This document shows positions 55,237-64,000 of a stretch of DNA of 64,000 nucleotides, one piece after another. This stretch comes from JADJVL01 sp046331545 (GTDB taxonomy: Bacteria > Acidobacteriota > Holophagae > Holophagales > Holophagaceae): assembly GCA_046331545.1 (NCBI GenBank), contig JAXLQR010000002.1:992001-1056000 (forward strand), given 5' to 3'. Position 1 is the stretch's first letter. Each line of letters starts with the position of its first letter. Position numbers and translations under genes: made by a program. The notes under the pieces were generated by a model that saw only the letters and a list, made by a program, of their open reading frames with translations, ran no database searches and was not told where the DNA came from.

Positions 55237-58191
55237 GTGGCGGCCTCCCAGCTCCCCTCCATCACGAGCTTCACCGCGACGCCCGCGACCCTCACCCAGG
55301 GGCAGTCGAGCACCCTGGCCTGGTCGGTGACCGGCGCCACGGGGCTCACCCTCGACCAGGGCATCGGCGCGGTGACGGGCACGAGCTTCGGGGTCGCGCC
55401 GGCGGCCACCACCACCTACACCCTGAGCGCCACCAACGCCGCCGGCACCACCACCGCCGCGGCCACGGTGACCGTGCTGCCACCGGCCCCGGCCTCCTGT
55501 TCCGGGATGGACCTCGGGGTGGGGGCGGACCTCAAGGGCACCCAGGTCTTCGCGGCCTCAAGCGCCTGGAACCAGGACATCAGCGGCCTGCCCGTGGACC
55601 CCAATTCCGCCACCCTCATCGCGACCATCGGCGCCTCCAAGGGCCTCAAGGGCGACTACGGCGCGGGGCTCTGGGCCGGCGGGAAGATCGGCATCCCCTA
55701 CGTGGTGGTCTCCGGCCAGCCCAAGGTGCCCCTCACCTTCACGGCCTACGGGGACGAGAGCGACCCCGGCCCCTACCCGGTGCCTCCGGCGGCCCCCATC
55801 GAAGGGGATCCCGCGGTGCCCAACGACGGGGACCGCCACGTGCTGGTGCTGGACCGGGACACCTGCACCCTCTACGAGCTCTACCGCGCCTTCCCCGTCG
55901 GGGGCGGCACTTCCTGGAAGGCCGACAGCGCCGCCGTCTGGGACCTCAAGGGGGACACGAAGCGGCCCCTCGGATGGACCTCCGCGGATGCGGCGGGGCT
56001 GCCCGTCTTCCCGGGCCTCGTGCGCTACGACGAGGCGGCGGCCGGCCAGATCCGGCACGCCCTGCGCTTCACGGCGAACCTGACGCGGAAGGCCTTCACG
56101 CCTCCCGCGACCCACTGGGCCTCCAGCAGCACGGATCCCGCGCGCCCCCCCATGGGCATGCGGGTGCGGCTCAAGGCGGGCTACGACATCAGCGGCTTCA
56201 GCCCCACCACGCAGGCGGTGCTCCAGGCCCTGAAGACCTACGGCATGATCCTCGCGGACAACGGCTCCGACTGGTACATCTCGGGGGCGCCGGACGACCG
56301 TTGGAACAACTCGGCCATCGCGGAGCTCTCCCGCGTGAAGGGGTCGGACCTGGAGGTGGTGAAGATGGGCACCATCTACACCTCCGTGCCCGCCGGCACG
56401 CCCCCCGCCATCTCGGCCTTCACGGCCTCACCGGCCACCCTGGCCGCGGGCCAGACCTCCACCCTCAGCTTCACCGTCACCGGCGCGAGCACGGTGATCA
56501 TCAGCCCGGAGGTCGGCGTGGTGACCGGAGGCGCCACCGCCGTCTCCGTGCGCCCCGGCGCAACCACCACCTACACCCTGACGGCCTCGAACGAGGGCGG
56601 CGCGACCACGCGGACGGTGACCGTCACGGTGTCGGGCACCTCGTTCATCACGCCGGACGACCCCGGCACCGCGGACCTGCGCTTCACCCTCCACACGGGC
56701 CAGGCGGTCCACCCCATCTCCCGCTGGATCTATGGGTACAACGGCGGCACCTGGGACGCCTCCATGGCCCCCGGGACCACGCTGGGCCGGCTGGGGGGCA
56801 ACCGCTGGACGGCCTACAACTGGGAGACCAACGCCTCGAACGCGGGCTCGGACTGGGGCCCGTACAGCAACGACGGCTACCTCAGCGCCAGCAGCACGCC
56901 GGGGGAGGCCGTGCGGCCCTCCGTGGCCAACGCCCAGGCCGCCGGCGCCGGGATCATCGTCACGGTCCCCCTGCAGGGCTGGGTCTCCGCCGACAAGAAC
57001 GGGAACGTGGACGTCAGCCAGCCGGTGAGCACCCGATTCCTCCCTTCCCAGGCGAAGAAGGGCGCGCCCTTCTCGAACCCGCCGAGCACCACCGACGGGA
57101 AGGTCTACCAGGACGAGTTCGTGGCGTGGCTGGACGGGCGCTTCCCCACGGCCCGCACCGACCCGGCGAGGCCCATCTTCTACATGCTCGACAACGAGCC
57201 GGACCTCTGGAACAGCACCCATCTCGAGGTGCAGCGGAGCAAGCTGCGCTACGACCAGCTCATCCCCGCCAGCATCGCCCTGGCCGGCGCCATCAAGGAC
57301 GTGGTGCCCCAGGCCCTGGTCTTCGGGCCCGCGAGCTACGGCTGGAACGGCTTCGTGAATCTCCAGGACGCGCCGGACGCCGGTGGCCGGGACTTCCTGG
57401 AGACCTACCTCGCCCACATCCAGTCCGCCTCCTCGACGCAGGGTCGCCGGCTCCTGGACGTGCTGGACCTGCACTGGTACTCCGAGGCCCAGGGAGGCGG
57501 CCAGCGCGTGGCGGGCGGGGACAACAGCGCCGCGGTGGCCGCGGCGAGGATCCAGGCCCCCCGCAGCCTCTGGGATCCCGCCTACACCGAGACGAGCTGG
57601 ATCACCCAGTGGTCCACCCTCGGCCCCATCCGCCTCATCCCCCGCATGATGGAGAAGATCGCAGCCAGGTATCCCGGGACCCTGCTCGCCTTCAGCGAGT
57701 ACAACCACGGCGGCGAGGACCACATCAGCGGCGGTCTGGCGCAGGCCGACACCCTGGGCGCCTTCGGTCGGGAGGGCGTCTTCGCCGCGAACCTGTGGCC
57801 CCTGACCTCGAACCGCGCCTTCAGCTACGGGGCCTTCCGCCTCTACCGGAACTACGACGGGTCCGGGGGGGCCTTCGGGGACACGAGCTTCAGCGCGACG
57901 GCGAGCGACAACGCCATGGGCAGCGTCTACGGGAGCCTTGACGCCGGGAATCCGGCCCGGGTGGTCGCCGTCCTCCTCAACAAGGACACCCTGCCGCGCA
58001 CCGCCGGGCTGGCGCTGACGCACACCCAGCTCTTCGGCCACGTCGAGGTCTACCAGCTCACCGCCGCGTCGCCCGTCAGCGGCGGCTCGGCCGTCCCCCA
58101 GCGGCAGGCCGACGTTCCGCTGACCCTCCGGAACGCGCTGCGGCTGACGCTCCCGGCCTGGAGCGCCACCGTGCTGGTCTTCCGCCCCTGA
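55237..58191 (+). CDS. GH44 family glycoside hydrolase with Ig-like modules (5' part broken upstream)
   Basis: The intact frame encodes 984 residues. It holds an Ig-like module (about 5-82), an unrecognised domain of about 300 residues (from CSGMDLGVGADLKG), a second Ig module (about 388-466) and a GH44 catalytic domain. The GH44 signature GGNRWTAYNWETNASNAGSDW-like segment (key: G-G-N-R, Y-N-W-E-T-N) is clear. Glu654 in DNEPDLW is the likely acid/base and Glu821 in AFSEYNHGG the nucleophile. GH44 enzymes are endo-beta-glucanases/xyloglucanases. The GTG chosen is only the first start in frame; real translation would begin at 53780 if the frameshifts are errors. Confidence 0.85.
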   Translation: MAASQLPSITSFTATPATLTQGQSSTLAWSVTGATGLTLDQGIGAVTGTSFGVAPAATTTYTLSATNAAGTTTAAATVTVLPPAPASCSGMDLGVGADLKGTQVFAASSAWNQDISGLPVDPNSATLIATIGASKGLKGDYGAGLWAGGKIGIPYVVVSGQPKVPLTFTAYGDESDPGPYPVPPAAPIEGDPAVPNDGDRHVLVLDRDTCTLYELYRAFPVGGGTSWKADSAAVWDLKGDTKRPLGWTSADAAGLPVFPGLVRYDEAAAGQIRHALRFTANLTRKAFTPPATHWASSSTDPARPPMGMRVRLKAGYDISGFSPTTQAVLQALKTYGMILADNGSDWYISGAPDDRWNNSAIAELSRVKGSDLEVVKMGTIYTSVPAGTPPAISAFTASPATLAAGQTSTLSFTVTGASTVIISPEVGVVTGGATAVSVRPGATTTYTLTASNEGGATTRTVTVTVSGTSFITPDDPGTADLRFTLHTGQAVHPISRWIYGYNGGTWDASMAPGTTLGRLGGNRWTAYNWETNASNAGSDWGPYSNDGYLSASSTPGEAVRPSVANAQAAGAGIIVTVPLQGWVSADKNGNVDVSQPVSTRFLPSQAKKGAPFSNPPSTTDGKVYQDEFVAWLDGRFPTARTDPARPIFYMLDNEPDLWNSTHLEVQRSKLRYDQLIPASIALAGAIKDVVPQALVFGPASYGWNGFVNLQDAPDAGGRDFLETYLAHIQSASSTQGRRLLDVLDLHWYSEAQGGGQRVAGGDNSAAVAAARIQAPRSLWDPAYTETSWITQWSTLGPIRLIPRMMEKIAARYPGTLLAFSEYNHGGEDHISGGLAQADTLGAFGREGVFAANLWPLTSNRAFSYGAFRLYRNYDGSGGAFGDTSFSATASDNAMGSVYGSLDAGNPARVVAVLLNKDTLPRTAGLALTHTQLFGHVEVYQLTAASPVSGGSAVPQRQADVPLTLRNALRLTLPAWSATVLVFRP

Positions 58192-58194
58192 ACG

Positions 58195-58226
58195 CGTCGG
58201 CCCCCGGCCTGGGCCGGGGGCCGACG
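58195..58226. terminator. Bidirectional hairpin between GH44 and barrel genes
   Basis: A perfect 15-bp stem (58195-58209 with 58212-58226, two-base loop) lies between the convergent GH44 and outer-membrane protein genes, beginning four bases after the GH44 stop. There is no T-run, but the stem is very strong. Confidence 0.75.
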
Positions 58227-58239
58227 GCGGGAAGGGCGA

Positions 58240-58920
58240 TCAGAACTTCAGGCCCAGGTAGATCCCGAAGCTGGCGTTGGGCGCCATGGACTTGAGGTTC
58301 CGGTCGTCGATGACCGTCAGGCCCATGACCGTGTTCTGGGAGGTCTTGGTGATGGCGACGCTCGCGTCCAGCCCTATGAAGGGCTGGGTGCCGCCGGCCT
58401 TCCAGGACCAGTCCCCGCTGAGGCGGAACCAGGGGCGCAGGTAGGTCACCTTGTGCTCGACCGGACCGCTGCCCGTGCCGCCGGAGACGAAGAGGTAGCC
58501 CTTGGTGGACAGGGACTCGCCCCGGCCCTCGAGGTGGGTGCCGAGGTTGAAGTTCCCGAATTCCCAGAGGTAGCTGAGGCCGGCGACCCAGTAGGAGTAG
58601 CCGAACTTGACGTCCGTGGCGTCCACCGAGACGCCGGGGGAGACGGTGCCGTGGGTCTCGAACTTGGAGGTGGACTCGAGGCGCCCGCCGAGCTGGTAGA
58701 ACCAGTTGCTGGTGCCGGGGAGCTCGCCCATGAAGCGGATGCCGAAGCCGGTCTGGGCCTTGGCCTGGTCCGTGACCCCCGTGCCGCCGATCTGCGCGAT
58801 GACCTGCTCGGAAGGGCGCATGAAGTCGCCGAAGATCTGGATGCGGGCCTCCCCGGCGGGGGACTGCCCGAAGAGGGCGCCGGCGCTGAGGACGGCGGTC
58901 AAAAGGCTGAGCTTCTTCAC
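58240..58920 (-). CDS. Outer-membrane beta-barrel protein
   Basis: A GTG start with a strong AGGAGGT site gives 226 residues. A signal peptide (about 1-18) precedes alternating hydrophobic strands rich in Tyr/Trp/Gly, and the last residue is Phe in YLGLKF, the barrel assembly signal. No specific family was recognised; it resembles small porin-like or OmpW/OmpA-barrel proteins. It lies 71 bp downstream of the PKD lipoprotein gene on the same strand, so they may be expressed together. Confidence 0.75.
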   Translation of the reverse strand: MKKLSLLTAVLSAGALFGQSPAGEARIQIFGDFMRPSEQVIAQIGGTGVTDQAKAQTGFGIRFMGELPGTSNWFYQLGGRLESTSKFETHGTVSPGVSVDATDVKFGYSYWVAGLSYLWEFGNFNLGTHLEGRGESLSTKGYLFVSGGTGSGPVEHKVTYLRPWFRLSGDWSWKAGGTQPFIGLDASVAITKTSQNTVMGLTVIDDRNLKSMAPNASFGIYLGLKF

Positions 58921-58991
58921 AGGACCTCCTGGGCTAGGAATGGGAAGCGAGGGCGAGCGTCAAGGGGTTGTCGCGGTCTGGACAGGAGCAA

Positions 58992-61900
58992 TCAGGGTGC
59001 CACCAGGGTGAGGGGGCCGTTCACGACCACGATGTCCCAGTGGTAGTTGAAGGGAATCTTGTGGGCGTTGTTCACGTTCACGCCGCCAGGAAGCACGCGC
59101 ATGGTCGCCGAGGCGGTCTTGATGGCGTCGATCCAGTCCGGCCGGTTGAGGGCCCGGGCGCCGGAGGCGGGGTGGTTCTTCAGGATGGACTTGATGCCGT
59201 AGACCACCAGGGAGGCCGTGCCGGAGGTGGGGCGCAGCTCCAGGGGGATGTCGAACCAGCAGTAGCCGGGGGCGACCTTGTCGGTGCCGCCGGGGGCCGG
59301 GCCGTCGGCCGCGCTGCGGCCGCTGGGCAGGTAGGTGCGCGCGTCGGTGAGGATCAGGTCCGTCGTGGACTGGGTCCCGGCGGGGAAGCTCCCCGGGAGC
59401 AGGAAATGCTGGGTGGTGCCGGTCCGGAGCTCGACCACCCAGAAATCGGGGGGAACGGGGTTTCCGTTCGCGTCGCGGGTCGGGTTGTACCACGTGACGC
59501 GGTACCCGCCCGTGCCGCTGCCGGTCAGTCCGCCGTTGGCGTTGCGGCCGCGCTTGTCCACGACGGTGTCGAGGGGCGGCGCGAAGCCGAAGATCTCGAC
59601 CGCGTCGGTGGAGGCCCCCGCCACCGTGAGCGGCGGCTGGGAGGTCAGGTCATCGGCGAGCCAGGTCCGGCTGATGGCGGATCCGGTGGCGCTGTTGTAG
59701 TAGGGGGCGTACGCAGCCCAGAAGAAGCGGCCGACGCCGGTGCTGCTGGGGGTGCCCCCGTTCACGGCCACCGGGGAGGCGTTGGTGAAGCCGGGGCCGC
59801 CCCGGGCGGTGAGGTCGAACGCGGAGTTGTCGGGGGCGATCCCGGACAGCTTGGGCCAGGCGGTGGGATTGCTGTTCCGGAAGTAGGCGAAGCTGCCGAT
59901 GTCCTCCAGGTAGGAGAGCGAGGCCTGGTTGAGCACCAGCGGGCGGGACCAGACCTTCGTCCAGAGGTATTCGGACATCGAGAAGACCGTCCGGGTCGGG
60001 GCGAAGAAGTAGGTCCGGCTCTGGTTGGGGATGCGGTCGGGGTCGTTGCCGTCATAGGGGACCGGCAGGCCGTTGATGCCGCCCTTGAAGGGCACGACCC
60101 CCGGCGTCCCGTACACGGCCTGGGAGAACATGGACGCCACCGCCGGATCCATGGGGGTGGGCGCCAGGAGGGCGGTGCTGGACGGGTTGGTGGAGCCGGA
60201 GATCGTGATGTCGTAGGGATCCGTGACCCCGCCGGGGATCCGGAAGGCTTCGAAGGACCAGGCCGCGAAGGTGTCGGATTTCACGTTGTCCGCGGTGTAT
60301 TTCGGCCCGTCGAGCACGAAACCCATGTTCGAGGGGGTTCCGGGGGTGCTCGTGGGGTCTGGGACCGGGGCCTCGCCCAGGCTGTTGGTGGTGGGGGCCA
60401 GCAGGAAGCCGGTCCACTCGGCGAAGCTCTGGTTGCCCCGGATGCCGCTGAACGCGTAGACCACGTTGCTGTTCTGGACCCACTGGTTGAGGGCCCCGAG
60501 GGAGTCGCTCGCGTCCAGGGGGATGGAGAGCCGGTCCAGCCAGCGCGTGTTCGGCGGAGTGTTGCCGATGATCAGGTCGCCGTTCACGTAGCCCTGGAGA
60601 CGGCGCTCGGCGGGGCTCGCGTTCTCGGGCGCGAAGCCCTGGCCGGTCACCAGCTTGAGGGTCGGGTTGTAGGGCGGCGTCGCGTTCTCGAACCCGAAGC
60701 TGGAGCGGGCGGGGTCCACGATGGTGCCGAGGCTGGGGTCGGCGAAGGGCCCGGTGGGCGCGTTGGGGATCCGCATCAGGTACCCCGTGGCGTCTTCGCC
60801 GAAGCCCGGGATCTGGACGTAGAACGGGAGGTTGGAGCGGACCGGGATCTGGGCCTGGGCCTGGCCGGAGGGGTCGGAGACCTTGAAGGTGTTGATCAGC
60901 CCGTCCTGGAAGATCGTCAGCGTGGCGCCGAGGCCGTTGGCCGCGGTGCGCGCCGGGGAGAGGCTGGCCACGGCGTTGTTGTCCGCCTTCAGGCGGTACA
61001 GCAGGGTGATGTTAAAGCTCTGGGTATTCGTGCCGTCGACGATCACCCACTTGCGGTAGGTCTTCCGGCTGGCCAGGGGGCCGTTGGCCGAATTCCGGCC
61101 GAAGGCGTCCGTGACCTTCAGTTCCACCAGGTAGGGGGTGATGGTCCCCGCGCTGGCGCTGAAGACCACCTCGCCCGGATCCGCCAGGCTGGAACTGGAG
61201 GGGACGCCGCCCTGGAAGGTCCAGGCGTAGGACAGGCCGGGATCCCCGCTGCCCGGGGCGGTTCCGGCGCCGCGGAACAGGATCTTCCCGCCGCTGGGGA
61301 TGACCACCAGGTCGGGATCGTTCGGGCCGGGAGGATTGAAGAGGCCCAGGCCGGGGTTGCTCGGGAGCTCCCCGCTGGTGGGGAGGGTCCCGCTGGCCTG
61401 GGGCGTGGTGATGGTCGCGGTGGGATAGGTGTTGTAGGTGACGTTGAAAGTCCGGGTCTGCTCGATGGCCGCGCCATTCGACGACCGGCTGTCGGTGGCG
61501 TTCACGCGCACCGTGACGGCCTGGGTCGAACTGGTGAAGCTGTCCGGGAAGGTGTGGGTCAGGCTCTGGGGGGATCCCACGCCGGTCCCGGTGGCGGTGC
61601 CCGTGGTCACGGGCGTCCCGTCGCCCCAGTCCACCGTGTAGGTGAGGGTGTCGTCGTCGAGGTCGGAGAGGGTGAACGCGAGGGTGACGGCCTTCGAGGT
61701 GAAGGCCGAGACCGTGGTGCCGGCGGGGTTGGTGATCGTGATGATGGGCCGGTTGTTCGCCCCGGAGAGGGTGTTGATGGTGATGTCGGGGCCGGTCACC
61801 AGGTCGCTGCTCACGCCGGTGGAATCGGTCACCTTCACCGTCGGGTGCGCCACGCGCGTCCCCGCGGCGACGGTCCCGTTGTAGCGGACGGTGTACGAGA

Positions 61901-62507
61901 AGACACCGCCTCCGTTGGCGGTGGACTGGGTGACGACCGCGTTCGTGTCGCCGGGGCTGAAGGCCACGTTCGACAGTCCGATGGTCCCGTGCCCGGTGGT
62001 GGCCACCTGGACGGAGAAGTTGATGTTCACGCCGCCACCGGGGTCCGCCTGGGCCGTGAGGGAGCCCGCGGGATTGGTGAAGGCGACCGTGATCGGCGAG
62101 GGGGCGGTGTCCACCTCGACGGTCCTGGAGAGGTAGGCGCCGGGCTGCCCGCTGGTGTCGTAGGCCCTCACCCGCACCGTCTGGGTGCCGGACAGGGTGT
62201 AGCTGTGGTTCACCGAGGCGCTCGTGGTCTGGATCAGCTGCCCGCCGTTGTCCCCGAAGTCCCACTCGTACTTGGAGATGGTGTCGCCGATGTCCGGGTC
62301 GGTGGCCTTCGCCAGGAAGGTGTAGACGCTGTAGCGCGTCAGCACGACGTCCGTCGGCGCATAGGAGACGTCCGTGACGGTGGGCAGGGTGTTGCCCCGG
62401 CGCACCTCGCTCCCGTTGGTGACCTTGGACCCCCCTCCACAACCGGCGAGGACGAGCCCAAGGACGACCGGGAGGGCTTTCAGCAAGAAGTCATTCCTTT
62501 GCCGCAT
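58992..62507 (-). CDS. Large PKD-repeat lipoprotein of unknown function
   Basis: The 1171-residue precursor starts MRQRNDFLLKA with a GAGG site six bases upstream; the lipobox is VLAGC. PKD-like domains occur at about 45-135 (KYEWDFGD), 240-320 (YTVDWGDG) and 400-465 (YAWTFQGG). The remaining 700 residues show no recognised domain but have regular Tyr/Trp/Asn-Pro-rich segments. It is probably displayed on the cell surface. Its base composition is slightly AT-richer at the 5' end. It precedes the barrel gene and could be secreted or anchored with its help, which is speculation. Confidence 0.75.
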   Translation of the reverse strand: MRQRNDFLLKALPVVLGLVLAGCGGGSKVTNGSEVRRGNTLPTVTDVSYAPTDVVLTRYSVYTFLAKATDPDIGDTISKYEWDFGDNGGQLIQTTSASVNHSYTLSGTQTVRVRAYDTSGQPGAYLSRTVEVDTAPSPITVAFTNPAGSLTAQADPGGGVNINFSVQVATTGHGTIGLSNVAFSPGDTNAVVTQSTANGGGVFSYTVRYNGTVAAGTRVAHPTVKVTDSTGVSSDLVTGPDITINTLSGANNRPIITITNPAGTTVSAFTSKAVTLAFTLSDLDDDTLTYTVDWGDGTPVTTGTATGTGVGSPQSLTHTFPDSFTSSTQAVTVRVNATDSRSSNGAAIEQTRTFNVTYNTYPTATITTPQASGTLPTSGELPSNPGLGLFNPPGPNDPDLVVIPSGGKILFRGAGTAPGSGDPGLSYAWTFQGGVPSSSSLADPGEVVFSASAGTITPYLVELKVTDAFGRNSANGPLASRKTYRKWVIVDGTNTQSFNITLLYRLKADNNAVASLSPARTAANGLGATLTIFQDGLINTFKVSDPSGQAQAQIPVRSNLPFYVQIPGFGEDATGYLMRIPNAPTGPFADPSLGTIVDPARSSFGFENATPPYNPTLKLVTGQGFAPENASPAERRLQGYVNGDLIIGNTPPNTRWLDRLSIPLDASDSLGALNQWVQNSNVVYAFSGIRGNQSFAEWTGFLLAPTTNSLGEAPVPDPTSTPGTPSNMGFVLDGPKYTADNVKSDTFAAWSFEAFRIPGGVTDPYDITISGSTNPSSTALLAPTPMDPAVASMFSQAVYGTPGVVPFKGGINGLPVPYDGNDPDRIPNQSRTYFFAPTRTVFSMSEYLWTKVWSRPLVLNQASLSYLEDIGSFAYFRNSNPTAWPKLSGIAPDNSAFDLTARGGPGFTNASPVAVNGGTPSSTGVGRFFWAAYAPYYNSATGSAISRTWLADDLTSQPPLTVAGASTDAVEIFGFAPPLDTVVDKRGRNANGGLTGSGTGGYRVTWYNPTRDANGNPVPPDFWVVELRTGTTQHFLLPGSFPAGTQSTTDLILTDARTYLPSGRSAADGPAPGGTDKVAPGYCWFDIPLELRPTSGTASLVVYGIKSILKNHPASGARALNRPDWIDAIKTASATMRVLPGGVNVNNAHKIPFNYHWDIVVVNGPLTLVAP

Positions 62508-62560
62508 ATAGGCCTCGGTGGGAATGGAAGAGAAAAATTCTCTCAAGACAGGTGATTACA

Positions 62561-62589
62561 TAGATAGACGTGGGGTAAGCGTTCGTCAA
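62561..62589 (-). promoter_or_regulatory. Promoter of the PKD lipoprotein gene
   Basis: Minus-strand TTGACG (62589-62584) and TATCTA (62566-62561) are 17 bp apart in an AT-rich patch. The leader of about 47 nt contains a small AGAGAA-AAA-TTCTCT hairpin (62529-62543). The rest of the 269-bp gap up to 62776 holds nothing else I can identify. Confidence 0.6.
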
Positions 62590-62776
62590 TCCTAGCACAT
62601 TCATAAGTTGCTTTGGATTTATTCAGCAACCGCCCCACCCTGGCCCACCCTTCCGGCCCCTGGGCCGAGGCCGGCCCGGGACGCGGGCATGGACGGGATG
62701 GTCGGTCCTTTGACCTCTGGAGAGGCATAACCCCCCCTCGAAGCAAGGTTCACACCACCCGGGCCGGGCGTGTCCC

Positions 62777-63586
62777 CTACCCCTGGATCCAGACCGGCTC
62801 CTCGCCCAGGAGCAGGGAGACGGCCCGCCGTCCCCGAGGGCCCGGGTCCACGGTGAAGTCATTCACCCAGGCCCTCACGTAGCGGCTGACCATGTCCCGC
62901 GCCATCCCGCGCCCGAAGGACTGGGCGTAGTCCACGCTCTCCTCGTGGCGGGCGATGGCCCCTTCCACGCTCCGGCGCATGAGCGCCGCGAACCGGGCCT
63001 TGGCCGCCGGATCCAGGTCCCGGCGGATGGCGTTCCCGCCCATGGGGAGGGGCAGGTCCTCGCGCTCCTTCCACCAGGCGCCCAGGTCCACCAGGCACTG
63101 GAGGCCCAGGTCCCGGTACTGGAGCTGGCTCTCGTGGATGAGCAGGCCGGCCTCGGCCCTGCCCTCCGCCACCGCCGGCAGGATGCGGTCGAAGGGCATC
63201 ACCACGATGCGGGGCTCGAAGCCCGAAGCCTGGGACATGCGCCGGAGGGCGAGGTAGGCGCTGGTCCTCAGGCCCGGGACCGCGATGGTGAGTCCGGGCC
63301 ACTCCGCCTGGGAGACGTCCCGGCGGGCCACCACCACGGGCCCCGTTCCCTCCTGGATGCTGGACCCGGCCGTCAAGAGGTCGTAGCGGTCCCGGATGGC
63401 CGGGTAGGCGCCGAAGCTGATGGCGGTGACGTCGTAGCGGGCCTCCGAGGCCCGCTGGTTGAGGACTTCGATGTCCTCGCGGATGAACTCGATCTCGAAG
63501 CCTTCCGGATCCAGCCAGCCCAGGGCCAGGGGCGCCATCATGTAGGCGTCGTCGCTGTCCGGGCTGTGGGCGATGGTGAGCCGCAT
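62777..63586 (-). CDS. mqnD: 1,4-dihydroxy-6-naphthoate synthase (menaquinone, futalosine pathway)
   Basis: The 269-residue protein has the MqnA/MqnD periplasmic-binding-like fold: start MRLTIAHSPDSDDAYMM, then ITAISFGAYPAI-like VTAISFGAYP, and LLIHESQLQY. The HSPDSDDA motif and length match MqnD, which converts cyclic dehypoxanthine futalosine to 1,4-dihydroxy-6-naphthoate. MqnA is less likely because MqnA lacks this start motif. It implies menaquinone synthesis by the futalosine route. Its ATG overlaps the flavin reductase stop (TGATG), so they are coupled. Confidence 0.9.
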   Translation of the reverse strand: MRLTIAHSPDSDDAYMMAPLALGWLDPEGFEIEFIREDIEVLNQRASEARYDVTAISFGAYPAIRDRYDLLTAGSSIQEGTGPVVVARRDVSQAEWPGLTIAVPGLRTSAYLALRRMSQASGFEPRIVVMPFDRILPAVAEGRAEAGLLIHESQLQYRDLGLQCLVDLGAWWKEREDLPLPMGGNAIRRDLDPAAKARFAALMRRSVEGAIARHEESVDYAQSFGRGMARDMVSRYVRAWVNDFTVDPGPRGRRAVSLLLGEEPVWIQG

Positions 63587-64000
63587 CAGTAGCCGAACCC
63601 GTTCTTGCGGATGTGGATGTAGGACTTGGCCTCGGCGTTCCGGAGGCTGCCGCCGACGACCTCGCCCACGTAGACCAGGTGGTCGCCGCCGGTCTCCAGG
63701 GTCCTCGTCAGCTTCAGCACCAGGTGGGCGTAGCCCCCGGCGAAGACCGGGGCGGGCGCGTCCGCGAGCAGCGTGTCCGGGTCCTCGGCCCAGGGATCCA
63801 CGCCGGGCTCGAAGCCCTTGCCGTAGCGCTTGAGGCTGGCGAAGTCGCCCTCCGCCAGGAGGTTCAGGGCGAGGTGGCCGCTGCCCTGCGCGAGGGCCTC
63901 GATGGGCCGTCCGGCCTTCACGCAGACCGCCACCAGGGGTGGCTCGAAGCTGACCTGCTGGAACCAGGAGGCCAGGAAGCCCGTGCGTTGCCCGTCGTGC
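63586..64000 (-). CDS. Flavin reductase family protein (5' end beyond the window)
   Basis: About 137 C-terminal residues are visible. They carry the flavin-reductase-like FMN-binding split-barrel pattern: GFLASWFQQVSFEPPLVAV near the window edge, then an inner region with HLALNLLAEGDF and VGEVVGG. The start lies outside. Such proteins reduce FMN/FAD with NAD(P)H, often for a partner oxygenase. Whether it supplies the halogenase 23 kb away is only a thought. Confidence 0.85.
   Translation of the reverse strand, partial: HDGQRTGFLASWFQQVSFEPPLVAVCVKAGRPIEALAQGSGHLALNLLAEGDFASLKRYGKGFEPGVDPWAEDPDTLLADAPAPVFAGGYAHLVLKLTRTLETGGDHLVYVGEVVGGSLRNAEAKSYIHIRKNGFGY

Noticed and set aside
54453..57941. 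Long alternative frame over the GH44 region
   Set aside because: The frame gives His/Pro/Gly/Arg-rich nonsense, while the frame from 55237 encodes Ig modules and a GH44 domain with catalytic residues.

Overview
The window is GC-rich (about 70 percent by eye) and densely coded. Likely an Acidobacteriota genome, probably Holophagae (Geothrix/Holophaga-like). That placement is an inference from base composition, an hrcA-grpE-dnaK-dnaJ operon, futalosine-pathway menaquinone synthesis (mqnD), small c-type cytochromes, propeller-type hybrid sensor kinases and many lipoproteins with Ig-like repeats. No rRNA or phylogenetic marker here settles it.

Layout. 1-4923: heat-shock operon hrcA-grpE-dnaK-dnaJ (minus strand), with a divergent small lipoprotein gene. 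4928-6349: release factor 1 and ribosomal protein L31. 6464-11204: PadR regulator beside a four-gene MacB-type ABC exporter, with a relic of a second permease copy between them. 11270-17778: a seven-gene, tightly coupled lipid-modification operon (desaturase, FAD oxidoreductase, DUF1365, CFA-like methyltransferase, DUF1475, DUF1295, second CFA-like methyltransferase). 17951-18653: two tandem monoheme cytochromes, each with a CRP/FNR-like palindrome at the same distance from the start codon. 18772-21536: DUF6265 lipocalin-like protein, tRNA-Arg(CCG) with an inverted relic of its own 3' end, cell-wall amidase and hisS with overlapping divergent start codons. 21642-25960: RND efflux adaptor and pump. 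25957-33197: glycosyltransferase, DEAD-box helicase, M23 peptidase, PAS sensor, metallo-hydrolase and M20 peptidase. 33198-33726: a non-coding stretch with a tandem repeat and nested large hairpins. 33727-38528: aspS, SprT-like protein, RluA-type pseudouridine synthase, HAD 5'-nucleotidase. 38634-41667: flavin-dependent halogenase and CPA2 antiporter. 41763-47742: REC-ATPase fusion, a 1413-residue hybrid sensor kinase and a divergent LytTR response regulator. 47926-58191: two giant lipoprotein genes sharing near-identical 5' DNA; the first joins a heparinase-like lyase to an HzsA-like c-heme domain, the second is a GH44 glycosidase whose 5' part is frameshifted. 58240-62507: outer-membrane barrel and PKD-repeat lipoprotein. 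62777-64000: mqnD and a flavin reductase cut by the window edge.

How it fits together. Housekeeping genes (chaperones, translation, tRNA) are interleaved with envelope functions: lipid remodelling, export, wall hydrolysis and surface lipoproteins. The strongest candidates for new biology are the lipid operon, the twin regulated cytochromes, the kinase/regulator next to surface polysaccharide-active lipoproteins (a utilisation-locus-like arrangement without SusC/SusD), and the repeat-driven domain shuffling in those lipoproteins.
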